DNA of 64,000 nucleotides from Cystobacter ferrugineus (GTDB lineage Bacteria > Myxococcota > Myxococcia > Myxococcales > Myxococcaceae), in assembly GCF_001887355.1 (NCBI RefSeq), contig NZ_MPIN01000001.1:1201785-1265784 (forward strand), in the 5' to 3' direction. Numbering within the stretch: position 1 is the stretch's first letter; every line of letters begins with the position of its first letter. The translations under genes were made by a program, and so were the position numbers. Of this stretch, positions 52,351 to 61,010 are shown in pieces. The notes under the pieces were generated by a model. That model was not told where the DNA came from and did no database searches. It saw only the letters and a program-made list of their open reading frames with translations.

Positions 52351-55079
52351 GCTTCTCCCTGCCCCAGGTGTGGATCCTCCTCGTGCCGCTGGGCCTCTTC
52401 CTGTGGAAGCGGGGCCGGCGTCCGGGGCCGCCCATGGTGCTGCGCTGGGTGCTGCTGCTGCTCGTGCTGGGGGCGCTCTCCGGCCCCGAGTGGGTGCTGC
52501 GCCACGCGGGCAGCGACGTGGTGGTGGTGGTGGACCGCTCGCGCTCCATGCCGGCGGACGCGGGGCGCCTGGCCTCGGAGTGGGTGGGCCTGCTGGAGGA
52601 GCAGCGGGGGGCGGGGGATCGGGTGGGCGTCATCTCCTTCGGGCGCGAGGCGCGGGTGGAGCAGCCGCTGTCGGAGACGGGCCGCTTTGGCGGCTTCACC
52701 CGGCCGGTGGACGCGGAGGCGTCGGACGTGGCGGCGGCGCTGGACGCGGCGGGGGCGTTGATTCCGCCCGGGCGCACGGGCCGGGTGCTGGTGGTGTCCG
52801 ACGGGCGGGCCACGGGGGAGGACGCGCGGGGCGCGGCGCGGCGGCTGGCGGCTCGGGGAATCGCCGTGGACTTCCGCCAGATGGCGCGCGAGGACGCACC
52901 GCTCGACCTGGCCGTCGTCGCGCTGGAGGCCCCGGCGTCGGTGACGGCGCACGAGCCCTTCCAGATGACGGGGGTGGTCCAGGCGACGGCGCCCGTCACG
53001 GGCACGGTGCGCCTGGAGCGCGATGGCCGCGTGCTGCTGCGGGGGCCCTTCGACTTCCACACCGGCTCCAACCTGCTGCCCTTGCGCGACCTGGTGGACG
53101 CGCCGGGGCTCGCGGCCTACCGCCTGGTGGTGGAGGCGCCCGGGGACGGGGTGGTGGAGAACGACGTGGGCCAGGCGGTGCTGCGGGTGGAGGGGCCTTC
53201 CCGGGTGCTGCTGCTCACGGACTCGCCCCAGGGCACGCTCGCCCAGGCGCTGCGCGCGGCGGGCCTGACGCTGGAGGTGCGCGCGCCCTTCGTCCTCTCG
53301 CTCGACGCGCTGGAGGGCGTGGGCGCGCTGGTGCTGGAGAACGTGGACGCGAGCCGGCTCGGTGAGTCCGGACTGCACACCCTGGCCGCGTACGTGGAGC
53401 AGGCGGGTGGAGGGCTGGTGATGACGGGAGGCCGCTCGAGCTTCGCGGAAGGGGGCTACCGCCGCTCGCCGGTGGAGCCGCTGTTGCCGGTGTCGCTGGA
53501 GATGCGCGAGGAGCAGCGCCGCTCGGCCGTGGCCATGAGCGTGTTGATGGACTGTAGCTGCTCCATGGGCGTCCAGGTGCCCGACGGGCGCACGAAGATG
53601 GAGCTGGCGGCCGAGGGCGTGGTGGGCGCGCTCACGCTGCTCAACGAGAAGGACGAGGTGTCCGTGCACATGGTGGACACCCAGCCGCACGAGCTCTTCC
53701 CGATGAGCCCCGTGTCGAAGGGCTTGCCGCTGGACGAGGTGGCCCGGGGCTTCAGCGGTGGCGGCGGCATCTACGTGGGCGAGGCCCTGCGCGAGGGGAT
53801 GGAGCAGGTGCTCAGCAGCCGCCAGCCCACCCGGCACGTGCTGCTCTTCTCGGACGCGGCGGACTCGGTGGAGCCGGACGACTACCTGAAGACGCTGGAG
53901 GAGCTGCGGCGAGAGAAGGTGACGGTGTCCGTCATCGGCCTGGGCACGGAGAGGGACGTGGACGCGCCGCTGCTCAAGGAGATCGCCACCCGGGGCGGGG
54001 GCCGCGTCTACTTCGCGGAGGACGCGACGAGCCTGCCGCGCATCTTCAGCCAGGAGACGCTCGCGGTGGCGCGGGCCACCTTCGTGGACACGCCGGCCTC
54101 GCTCGAGGCCGCGCCGGACCTGCCACTGCTCGGGCGTCTGCCAGCGCTGGGGCTGCCCCAGGTGGGGGGCTACAACCTCACCTACCTCAAGCCGCGCGCG
54201 AGCGTGGCGCTGCGCACGCTGGACGACAACGCGGCGCCGGTGCTGGCGCTGTGGCCGCGAGGGGCGGGGCGGGTGGTGGCCTTCCTGGCGGAGGTGGACG
54301 GCGAGTACACGGGCGAGCTGCGCACCTGGAGCGGCCTGCGCGCGGCGCTCGAGGGCATGGTGCGCTGGACGATGGGGGGCGCGGGGGGCGCGGACGAGGC
54401 GGTGGCGCGCTCGGAGCGGCGGGGGGACCGGCTGCGGGTGACGCTGGACTTCGCGCCGGACGCGCCGTTGCCGGGGGCCCTGCCCTCGCTGATGTTGTTG
54501 CCGGGGGACGGACGGGGCGCTCCGGTGGAGCTGCCCATGCGGTGGGAGGACGAGGACCGGGTGGTGGCCGAGTACACGCTGCCGGGCAGCGGCACGTGGC
54601 ACCCGGTGGTGAAGCTGGGCACGCGGGCGCTGCGCGCGCCTCCGGTGACGCTGCCCTACGCGCCCGAGTTCGAGCCCGGGAGCTCCCAACGAGGACTGGA
54701 GGTGCTGCGCGGGCTCGCGTCCGTGAGTGGAGGGGAGGAGCGGCTGTCGTTGACGGGCCTCTTCGCCCGCGCGCCCGAGTCCGAGGGCCGGGTGGCGCTC
54801 GCGCCATGGCTGGTGGGCCTGGCGCTGGTGGCGCTGCTGGCGGAGGTGGCCGCGCGCCGCTTCCTGTCGGCGCCGAGGCTCCGGCCCGTTCGGACGGCCC
54901 CTTCCGTGGCGGCGACGGCGGGCCCTGCCGTGGTGCCGGAGCGGCCGGGGACGGATGCGGCCCCGCGAGCGCCGCCTCCCTCCACCTCTCCCGAGCCGGA
55001 TCGTCCACGGGAAGAGTCCGGAGTGGACTCGGCGCTCGAGGCCGCCCGGGAGCGGGCCCGCCGCCGGCTGCGCGAATGA
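52347..55079 (+). CDS. Membrane protein with two VWA domains and a GATase1-like domain
   Basis: About 910 residues from the ATG at 52347, overlapping the previous stop by four bases. Helices flank the N-terminus (VWILLVPLGLFLWKRG, LRWVLLLLVLGALSGPEW). VWA domain 1 has MIDAS-type DRSRS (VVVVVDRSRSM). A GATase1-like segment is visible near 330-400 (VGALVLENVDASRLGESGLH, then VEQAGGGLVMTGGRSSFAEG), and VWA domain 2 has DCSCSM (VLMDCSCSMGVQV). A late helix (LVGLALVALLAEVAARRFL) precedes an Arg-rich tail. This matches the glutamine amidotransferase-like VWA proteins that often end MoxR/DUF58 operons. No catalytic Cys of a true amidotransferase is evident in the segment I read. Confidence 0.85.
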   Translation: MSFSLPQVWILLVPLGLFLWKRGRRPGPPMVLRWVLLLLVLGALSGPEWVLRHAGSDVVVVVDRSRSMPADAGRLASEWVGLLEEQRGAGDRVGVISFGREARVEQPLSETGRFGGFTRPVDAEASDVAAALDAAGALIPPGRTGRVLVVSDGRATGEDARGAARRLAARGIAVDFRQMAREDAPLDLAVVALEAPASVTAHEPFQMTGVVQATAPVTGTVRLERDGRVLLRGPFDFHTGSNLLPLRDLVDAPGLAAYRLVVEAPGDGVVENDVGQAVLRVEGPSRVLLLTDSPQGTLAQALRAAGLTLEVRAPFVLSLDALEGVGALVLENVDASRLGESGLHTLAAYVEQAGGGLVMTGGRSSFAEGGYRRSPVEPLLPVSLEMREEQRRSAVAMSVLMDCSCSMGVQVPDGRTKMELAAEGVVGALTLLNEKDEVSVHMVDTQPHELFPMSPVSKGLPLDEVARGFSGGGGIYVGEALREGMEQVLSSRQPTRHVLLFSDAADSVEPDDYLKTLEELRREKVTVSVIGLGTERDVDAPLLKEIATRGGGRVYFAEDATSLPRIFSQETLAVARATFVDTPASLEAAPDLPLLGRLPALGLPQVGGYNLTYLKPRASVALRTLDDNAAPVLALWPRGAGRVVAFLAEVDGEYTGELRTWSGLRAALEGMVRWTMGGAGGADEAVARSERRGDRLRVTLDFAPDAPLPGALPSLMLLPGDGRGAPVELPMRWEDEDRVVAEYTLPGSGTWHPVVKLGTRALRAPPVTLPYAPEFEPGSSQRGLEVLRGLASVSGGEERLSLTGLFARAPESEGRVALAPWLVGLALVALLAEVAARRFLSAPRLRPVRTAPSVAATAGPAVVPERPGTDAAPRAPPPSTSPEPDRPREESGVDSALEAARERARRRLRE

Positions 55080-55148
55080 GCCCCGGCGGGGAATGTCAGG
55101 GAGGCGGTAGAGTCTTTCCTGGCCGCTCCTTCACCGAGGGAACACACC

Positions 55149-55544
55149 ATGGAGTTCCGCAAGACCACCGTCCTGCCGCTCGACGACGCGCAGGCGGCGA
55201 GCCATCTCTTCCGCCAGTGGGTGCATGATCGGCCCCATGTCCTCTTCGTCGTGCTGGGGAGCGGTCCCGACCGGGAGGCGCTGGTGTCCAAGGCGGGGAT
55301 GTTCGCGGGAGCGGAACAGCAGCCGCGCTGGGTCATCTGGGCGCGGGACTTGTCGGCCATCCAGGCCGACATCGCCCAGCTCAAGGAGAGCACGGCGGGG
55401 CTGAAGCAGGCGGTGCTCAACGGGGACGCGCGCGCCTTCGTCCTGTCGCTGGGGGACGCGATCCACGACGTCATCTCGGCGAGCGAGACGGCGGACAACT
55501 TCCGGGTGAACCTCGCCTACATGCGCGCGGAAGTGCTGCCATGA
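55149..55544 (+). CDS. Small cytoplasmic protein, unknown function
   Basis: 131 residues, with no signal peptide or membrane helix. It appears alpha/beta with a central strand (HVLFVVLGSGPDREALVSK) and a helical middle (IQADIAQLKESTAGLKQAVL). No family is recognised. Its stop overlaps the start of the next gene by four bases (ATGA), so the pair is coupled. A GAGGG stretch about 10 bases before the ATG may serve as ribosome binding site. It follows the VWA gene by about 70 bp and may be a further member of the array. Confidence 0.65.
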   Translation: MEFRKTTVLPLDDAQAASHLFRQWVHDRPHVLFVVLGSGPDREALVSKAGMFAGAEQQPRWVIWARDLSAIQADIAQLKESTAGLKQAVLNGDARAFVLSLGDAIHDVISASETADNFRVNLAYMRAEVLP

Positions 55545-57382
55545 TGACTCTGCTGAAGGTGTGGGCCCTGACGGTGTCCCTGGGCGCGGCGCCGGCCCCG
55601 GCGCAGACCCTGCTGAGCATCGAGGAGAGGGATCTCGACGGCGCCTCCCATGCGGTGGGGCCGGGGGTCGCCATCGTCGACATCAGCAGCACGTTGAACA
55701 TCGGGGTGGACCGGGCCGCGCTGCTCGAGCGCATCCGGGCCTCGGATCCGGGCACCTCCAGCCAGGAGCTCATCCAGGAGCTGCTCCAGCTCCAGTCCTT
55801 CTTGAACGAGGGGGCGGGAGAGAACCTGAAGCCCCTGGAGCAGGCGCTGTCGGAGTGGGCCCGGGAGGGAGGCACGCCCGCGGCGAACGCGAAGCTGCAG
55901 GGCGCCTACCGCCAGTGGGGACAGTCCACGCTCCAGCTCATGGAGTACGCCAACCGCTCCCTGGCCGGCGGAGACTCCCGCCGCGCCCGGCTGCGCGAGT
56001 CCCTCAACCTCGCCTTGGAACGCAACGCGGGGGCCCCCATCGAGCAGCTCTACGCGGCCATCTCCCAGGCGGGCGCGGACGAGGCGCGGCGGCTGCGCGA
56101 CGAGCTGGAGGAGGTGCTGCGTCAGGAGGGGGTCTCGGTGCAGATGGGCGCCTGGGTGACGACGCGAGGGGAGGGCAGCCGGCCCATCCACCTGCCCAAC
56201 TTCGACACCTACGCGCCCCAGGGCCGCGTGGACATCGAGCGCTTCAAGATCATCCTCACCGACGAGCAGAAGGCGCAGCTTCGCCAGGCCGAGCGGATCG
56301 CGCGTGACATCCAGTCGCGCCGCTTGTCCGGGGTGCTCGGGCCCGAGGCGCGGGAGCAGCTCGCCCAGCTCTTCTCCAGCACGCGCGCCTGTGTCGGCGC
56401 GCTGCGCGAGCAGTTGGAGGCCTTCCTGCGCGGGACGGATCCCACCACCCAGCGGCTCCGGGCGACGGCGGAGGCCACCCGGATCCAGCTCGAGTCCTAC
56501 GGCGCCTTCATGGATGGGCTCGCGGCGAAGTATCGCGCGCCCGCCAGTACGACCTCCTCGGCGGACTTCCTCATCGGCACCAACGAGGACCTGGACGAAG
56601 CGGCGCGGCGCACCCGCCAGACCGTCGATCAGTTCTCCGTGCTCATCACCGCGCTCAACGCCCAGGCCACGGCCCTGGACGAGGTGGGCAAGCGGCTGGT
56701 GAAGCAGCTCACCGAGTGCCGCCAGACCTTCTCCACCGACGTGGGCACCGTGCTCCAGACGCTCACGTCCGTGTTCCAGACGCTCGCGGGCGCGCAGCGC
56801 ACCCACACCGCGGCCCTGGAGCTGGGCGCGGAGGTGCTCCGGCTCGGCCTGGAGGATCTCCCCGAGCGCACCACGCTGGACCTGGCGGACGCGGGACGGC
56901 GCGCGGCGGGAGACACCGTGGTGCTCAAGTTCGCCCTGCGGCGCGGTGAGCGGCCCGCCCAGGAGCTGGAAGTGCGGCACCTGCAGATGCAGCGGGTGCT
57001 CGTGCACCTGGAGACGGTGGTGGGCCTCATCTTCGCCCAGCAGCCCCGGGACATGGGGGGCTCCTCCACGAGCCGCTTCCAGGTGGCTCCCGCCTACAGC
57101 GTGCTCTTCAAGGGCGCTTCGCGCACGAGCGGCTTCTGGAACAACGTGCTGACGCCCGGCATTGGCGCCAACCTGTCCGCGCTGGACTTCGACAAGGATG
57201 GCACGCCCGAGCTGGGCGCCGCCGTGACGCTCGCGCTCTTCCGCGACTTCGTGCAGGTGGGCTACGGCTACAACGTGTTCCGCGACCGGGGCTACCTCTT
57301 CTTCGGCGTGGGCCTGCCCCTGCCGGTGCTGGGCTTCTCGGCGGGGGCTTCCGGCGCCGCCTCGGCGGGCTCGGTACCCTGA
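55541..57382 (+). CDS. Exported helical protein with C-terminal beta-rich segment
   Basis: 613 residues. A signal peptide (LLKVWALTVSLGAAPAPAQ) leads into a mainly helical region of about 430 residues (ELIQELLQLQSFLNEGAG, QLYAAISQAGADEARRLRDE, TDVGTVLQTLTSVFQTLAG-like stretches). The last 120 residues read as amphipathic strands (FQVAPAYSVLFKG, NLSALDFDKDGTPELGAAVT, DFVQVGYGYNVF, YLFFGVGLPLPVLGF), as in outer-membrane barrel ends or FG-GAP-like sequence. No family is recognised. It is coupled to the small protein upstream and closes the plus-strand array. Confidence 0.65.
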   Translation: MMTLLKVWALTVSLGAAPAPAQTLLSIEERDLDGASHAVGPGVAIVDISSTLNIGVDRAALLERIRASDPGTSSQELIQELLQLQSFLNEGAGENLKPLEQALSEWAREGGTPAANAKLQGAYRQWGQSTLQLMEYANRSLAGGDSRRARLRESLNLALERNAGAPIEQLYAAISQAGADEARRLRDELEEVLRQEGVSVQMGAWVTTRGEGSRPIHLPNFDTYAPQGRVDIERFKIILTDEQKAQLRQAERIARDIQSRRLSGVLGPEAREQLAQLFSSTRACVGALREQLEAFLRGTDPTTQRLRATAEATRIQLESYGAFMDGLAAKYRAPASTTSSADFLIGTNEDLDEAARRTRQTVDQFSVLITALNAQATALDEVGKRLVKQLTECRQTFSTDVGTVLQTLTSVFQTLAGAQRTHTAALELGAEVLRLGLEDLPERTTLDLADAGRRAAGDTVVLKFALRRGERPAQELEVRHLQMQRVLVHLETVVGLIFAQQPRDMGGSSTSRFQVAPAYSVLFKGASRTSGFWNNVLTPGIGANLSALDFDKDGTPELGAAVTLALFRDFVQVGYGYNVFRDRGYLFFGVGLPLPVLGFSAGASGAASAGSVP

Positions 57383-57406
57383 GCCCGTCCCCTCCCGCCG
57401 CGCCCC

Positions 57407-58309
57407 CTACTTCTGGGCGGCGCGGCTGAAGATGAAGAACAACAGGCCCATGTAGCCTCCGCCGCACAGGCAACAAGAGGCCAGGGGCACGAGCAGCGCC
57501 CCGGCGAGCGCCGTGCCGGTCGTCGTGCGGTGCAGCCCGCGGTAGGCGAAGACGCGCGCCACCAGGGCCCAGAAGGGCGCCACCTGGGCGCCGATGAAGG
57601 GCACCACCCCGAGCGCCCAGGGCGCCTGGGAGAGCGAGTGGGCGCGCAGCGTGACATGGAAGGGCCGGGTGACGCCGCCCATGCGCAGCACGAGGTGATC
57701 CAGGGCCGCGCCCACGAAGGTCATGGCCACGAAGATCGGGGGGCCGAACAGCGTGAAGAACACGAACATGCCCACTCCCATCCAAGGCATCATCTCCAGT
57801 CCGGACGTGTCCTCGAGGGGCCGGTCCGGAGGCGCGAGCGCCTCCATCAGTGAGGGCGTGCCGACCAGGAAGACCATGTAGATGAGGCCCATCACGAAGA
57901 AGGCGGGCAGCGCGCACAGCAGCACGAACAGCAGGGAGTCGCGCTTGCGGCCCTCGGCGCGGGCCTGGGAGAAGGAGCCCGGGCGGAGGAGCACCTGGAC
58001 GAGCGTCCTCCAGAAGGCGCGCATCGTGCCCAGCTCCTCGCGCTGATCCCACGGCATGGGCGCGTCCGGCTCCAACTGGTGGCAGCGGACGCAGAGCGCC
58101 TCGCCCTGGGGACCGGCCCGCAGACACCGGGCACAGGCGAACGTGCCACAGCGGGAGCAGGTGCCGAGGCCGCGCAGCGTGGGGTGCACGGCGCACACGG
58201 GCTGGGTGCCGCCCGGGACGGCCTCGAGCAGCAGGGAGGCGCCACAGCCCGGACAGGACTGGGCGCCGGGTGAAAAGGGGTGCTGGCAGTAGGGACAGGG
58301 GATGGACAT
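57407..58309 (-). CDS. YIP1-family membrane protein with N-terminal zinc ribbon
   Basis: 300 residues. Two zinc-binding patches open the protein: CPYCQHPFSPGAQSCPGCG and a B-box-like CAVHPTLRGLGTCSRCG with CARCL and CVRCH. From about 95 on, YIP1-like membrane helices follow (SLLFVLLCALPAFFVMGLIY, GVGMFVFFTLFGPPIFVAMT, LVPLASCCLCGGGYMGLLFF). YIP1 proteins in bacteria have no fixed function; the zinc-ribbon plus YIP1 fusion is common in myxobacteria. It is convergent with the exported protein gene and 42 bp upstream of no obvious partner. Confidence 0.85.
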   Translation of the reverse strand: MSIPCPYCQHPFSPGAQSCPGCGASLLLEAVPGGTQPVCAVHPTLRGLGTCSRCGTFACARCLRAGPQGEALCVRCHQLEPDAPMPWDQREELGTMRAFWRTLVQVLLRPGSFSQARAEGRKRDSLLFVLLCALPAFFVMGLIYMVFLVGTPSLMEALAPPDRPLEDTSGLEMMPWMGVGMFVFFTLFGPPIFVAMTFVGAALDHLVLRMGGVTRPFHVTLRAHSLSQAPWALGVVPFIGAQVAPFWALVARVFAYRGLHRTTTGTALAGALLVPLASCCLCGGGYMGLLFFIFSRAAQK

Positions 58310-58351
58310 ATCGCGCCGTCCATCCTGTCATGAACGCGCGGGGCCGGGCGC

Positions 58352-59563
58352 TCAGAAGGCCACGGGCAGGCGCTGCAGGCCGTGCACGAGGATGCCCTCG
58401 CGCCAGCGCAGCTCGCGCTCGTCCACCGCCAGGCGCAGGCGCGGCATGCGCTCGAGCAGCAGGTTGAGGGCGACGGTGGCCTCGAGCCGGGCCAGGGGCG
58501 CGCCCAGGCAGAAGTGGATGCCGAAGCCGAAGGCGATGTGCCGGTTGGGCTCGCGGGTGATGTCGAAGCGCTCCGGCTCCGGGAACTGCGCCGGATCATG
58601 GTCGGCCGCCATCAGCGAGGCGAGCACCCCCTCTCCCGCGGGAATCACCTGGCCGTGCAGCTCGGTGTCCTGGAGCGCCCAGCGGTAGGTGGTGGTCTCC
58701 ACCGGGCCGCGGTAGCGCAGCATCTCCTCCACCGCGGAATCGATGAGGGCGGGGTTGGCGCGCAGCCGCTCGAGCTGCTCGGGGTGCTTGAGCAGCGCCC
58801 AGACGCCGTTGCCCATGAGGTTCACCGTCGTCTCGTGGCCGGCCACCAGCAGCAGGAACAGCATGCTGACGAGCTCCACGGGCGACAGCCGGTCTCCCTG
58901 CTCCTCCGCCATCATGAGCGCGGTGAGCAGATCGTCGCGCGGCTCGGCCCGGCGCCGGGCCATGAGCTGCTGGAAGTAGTGGAGGAACTCCATGCCGGCC
59001 TTCTGCAGGGGCCCCATGTCGCCGTTGACCGGCGGGTTGATGATGACGTTCGTCCACTCGCGGAACTGGTCCTGGTCCTGTGTGGGCACCCCGAGCATCT
59101 CGGCGATGACCGTCACCGGCAGGGGGAAGGCGAAGGCGTCGAGCAGATCCATGCTGCCCTTGGGCTGGGCGTCATCCAGCAGGCGCTGGGCGATGGCGGT
59201 GACGCGCGGGCGCAGCTCCTCCACCCGGCGCGGGGTGAAGGCCTTGGAGACGATGGTGCGCAGGCGCGTGTGGTCCGGCGGATCCGCCGAGAGCATGTGC
59301 TGGTTGATGGCCTCCAGCGAGTCGATGCGCTTCATCCGCGCGGGCGAGTTCTCGGGCAGCTTGTCCTGATCCTTGGTGAAGCGGTTGTCCCGCAGCAGCT
59401 CCACGGCCTCCTTGTAGCGGGTGACGATCCACACCGGCGTCTGGAAGTACGGATCCATCATCCGGACGACGGGCGCCTCCTGGCGGATGCGCGCGTAGAA
59501 GGGCAGGGGGTTGTTGCGCGTCTGGGGGGCCCACAGCTCACTGGTGAGGGTGCTCGTGCTCAT
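58352..59563 (-). CDS. Cytochrome P450
   Basis: 403 residues from the ATG at 59563, with GGAGG eight bases upstream. P450 signatures: I-helix LLLVAGHETTVNLMGNGVWA, K-helix EEMLRYRGPVETTTYRWA (ExxR), and the heme loop HIAFGFGIHFCLGAPLARLE with the ligand Cys. Also typical are SADPPDHTRLRTIVSKAFTP and the soluble class I size, which implies a separate ferredoxin partner; none is encoded nearby. It is a monooxygenase of unknown substrate, possibly in secondary metabolism. It lies 38 bp downstream of mgtE on the same strand, but no functional link is evident. Confidence 0.95.
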   Translation of the reverse strand: MSTSTLTSELWAPQTRNNPLPFYARIRQEAPVVRMMDPYFQTPVWIVTRYKEAVELLRDNRFTKDQDKLPENSPARMKRIDSLEAINQHMLSADPPDHTRLRTIVSKAFTPRRVEELRPRVTAIAQRLLDDAQPKGSMDLLDAFAFPLPVTVIAEMLGVPTQDQDQFREWTNVIINPPVNGDMGPLQKAGMEFLHYFQQLMARRRAEPRDDLLTALMMAEEQGDRLSPVELVSMLFLLLVAGHETTVNLMGNGVWALLKHPEQLERLRANPALIDSAVEEMLRYRGPVETTTYRWALQDTELHGQVIPAGEGVLASLMAADHDPAQFPEPERFDITREPNRHIAFGFGIHFCLGAPLARLEATVALNLLLERMPRLRLAVDERELRWREGILVHGLQRLPVAF

Positions 59564-59601
59564 GGATGTTGCCTCCGGGGGTAGGAACCACCCTGGATAC
59601 G

Positions 59602-60924
59602 TCAGAGCAGGGTTCCTCGCAGCAGGAGACTGGCCACGGTGAAGTAGATGACAAGTCCGGACACGTCCACGAGCGTGGCCACGAAGGGGGCCGAGGCGCT
59701 TGCCGGGTCGAACCCCAGGCGGCGCAGGGCGAAGGGGAGCATGGAACCGGAGAGGGTTCCCCACGTCACCACACCCACGAGGGACAGGCCCACGGTGAGC
59801 GCCACCAGCACGGCGTGCTCGCCGTAGGAGCCGAAGAAGTGCTGCCACACGAGGATGCGGACGATACCAACTCCGCCGAGGATGGCGCCCAGGGCCACGC
59901 CGGCGAGCACCTCGCGCCGGGCCACGCGCCACCCATCGCGCAGCCGCACCTCGTTGAGCGCGAGTGAGCGGATGATGAGCGTGGTGGCCTGGCTGCCCGA
60001 GTTGCCTCCGGAGCTGATGATGAGGGGCACGAAGAGCGCGAGCACCACGGCGCGGGCGATTTCATCCTCGAAGTGGCCCATGGCGGTGGCGGTGAGCATC
60101 TCGCCGAGGAACAGCACGAGCAGCCACCCGGCGCGCTTCTTGAGCATGGCGAGGAAGCCCACCTCGAAGTAGGGCGCATCCAGGGCCTCCATGCCACCCA
60201 CCTTCTGGATGTCCTCGGTGGCCTCCTCCTGCACCACCTGGACGATGTCGTCCACGGTGACGATGCCCTTCATTCGCCGCTCGGCGTCCACCACGGGGAT
60301 GGCCATGAGCGACTTTGAGGCGAACAGCCGGCTCACCGCCTCTTGATCCGTGTGCTCGGAGACGGTGACGAGGTCGCGGCTCATCACGTCTTCCACGCGC
60401 TTGTCGGGGGCGGACTGGAAGAGCTGGCGCAGGGACACCACGCCGAGCAGGTGCTGCTGGGGATCCAACACGTAGGCGTAATAGACGGTCTCCACCTTCT
60501 CGCGTGTCTGCCGGCGCAGGTAGCTGATGGCCTCGTCGATGGTCATCTCCGGCCGCACGCGCGCGAAGCGGGGATTCATCAATCCACCCGCGTTGTCCTC
60601 GGCATAGGCGAGCAGGGCGTGCACCTCGCGGCGCGTGGTGTCGTCCAGCTCGCGCAGGAGCGCGTCGCGGGTATCGGCCGGGGTGGCCTGGATGACGTCC
60701 ACGGCATCATCCGGGGCGAGCAGCCGCAGCCAGGTGCGCCGCTCCCCCGGTCCGAGCGCGAGGATGAGGTCCGCCTGTTCCTGAGCGGAGAGCGACAGGA
60801 AGAAGTCATCCGCGGTGGCGTGCGGCACCAGCTTGAAGCTCTCCACCCGCTCATCGCGGGAGAGCGCGGGCCAGGCATCACGCAGTTCCTGCGGGAAGAT
60901 GGGCTCGGGATCCTGGGTCTCCAT
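59602..60924 (-). CDS. mgtE: MgtE-family Mg2+ transporter
   Basis: 440 residues. The cytoplasmic N domain (about 1-130: AWPALSRDERVESFKLVPH, LLAPDDAVDVIQATP) is followed by two CBS domains (about 140-260: LLGVVSLRQLFQ, VEDVMSRDLVTVSEHTDQEA, IPVVDAERRMKGIVTVDDI) and five membrane helices with the pore signature SSGGNSGSQATTLIIRSLAL and a final FVATLVDVSGLVIYF. The N and CBS domains sense cytoplasmic Mg2+ and gate the pore. The first 51 or so codons were copied by a tandem duplication into the upstream region of the RCC1 gene at 63.5-63.7 kb. Confidence 0.95.
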   Translation of the reverse strand: METQDPEPIFPQELRDAWPALSRDERVESFKLVPHATADDFFLSLSAQEQADLILALGPGERRTWLRLLAPDDAVDVIQATPADTRDALLRELDDTTRREVHALLAYAEDNAGGLMNPRFARVRPEMTIDEAISYLRRQTREKVETVYYAYVLDPQQHLLGVVSLRQLFQSAPDKRVEDVMSRDLVTVSEHTDQEAVSRLFASKSLMAIPVVDAERRMKGIVTVDDIVQVVQEEATEDIQKVGGMEALDAPYFEVGFLAMLKKRAGWLLVLFLGEMLTATAMGHFEDEIARAVVLALFVPLIISSGGNSGSQATTLIIRSLALNEVRLRDGWRVARREVLAGVALGAILGGVGIVRILVWQHFFGSYGEHAVLVALTVGLSLVGVVTWGTLSGSMLPFALRRLGFDPASASAPFVATLVDVSGLVIYFTVASLLLRGTLL

Positions 60925-61010
60925 GCGGCCTCCCCATCATCCCAAGCCCGGGAGATTGTCCAGCCCGACTACGGCGTCACTTGAATGCTGGCGGGCGGCA
61001 GCACGTTGGC
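60771..61010. repeat. Duplicated segment, copy 1 (mgtE 5' end plus RCC1 3' end)
   Basis: This stretch matches 63527-63766 at a constant offset of 2,756 bp. About 140 bp of the mgtE 5' end are almost identical; differences appear past the RCC1 stop codon into its coding sequence. It marks one end of the repeated unit of a tandem duplication. Confidence 0.85.

Noticed and set aside
52119-54689. 856-residue minus-strand open frame across the VWA gene
   Set aside because: His/Arg/Gln-rich antisense shadow; the plus strand has intact VWA motifs and ATGA coupling.
60925-60968. Possible Mg2+ riboswitch ahead of mgtE
   Set aside because: Only 44 bp separate the RCC1 stop from mgtE, too short for an M-box or ykkC-like leader.
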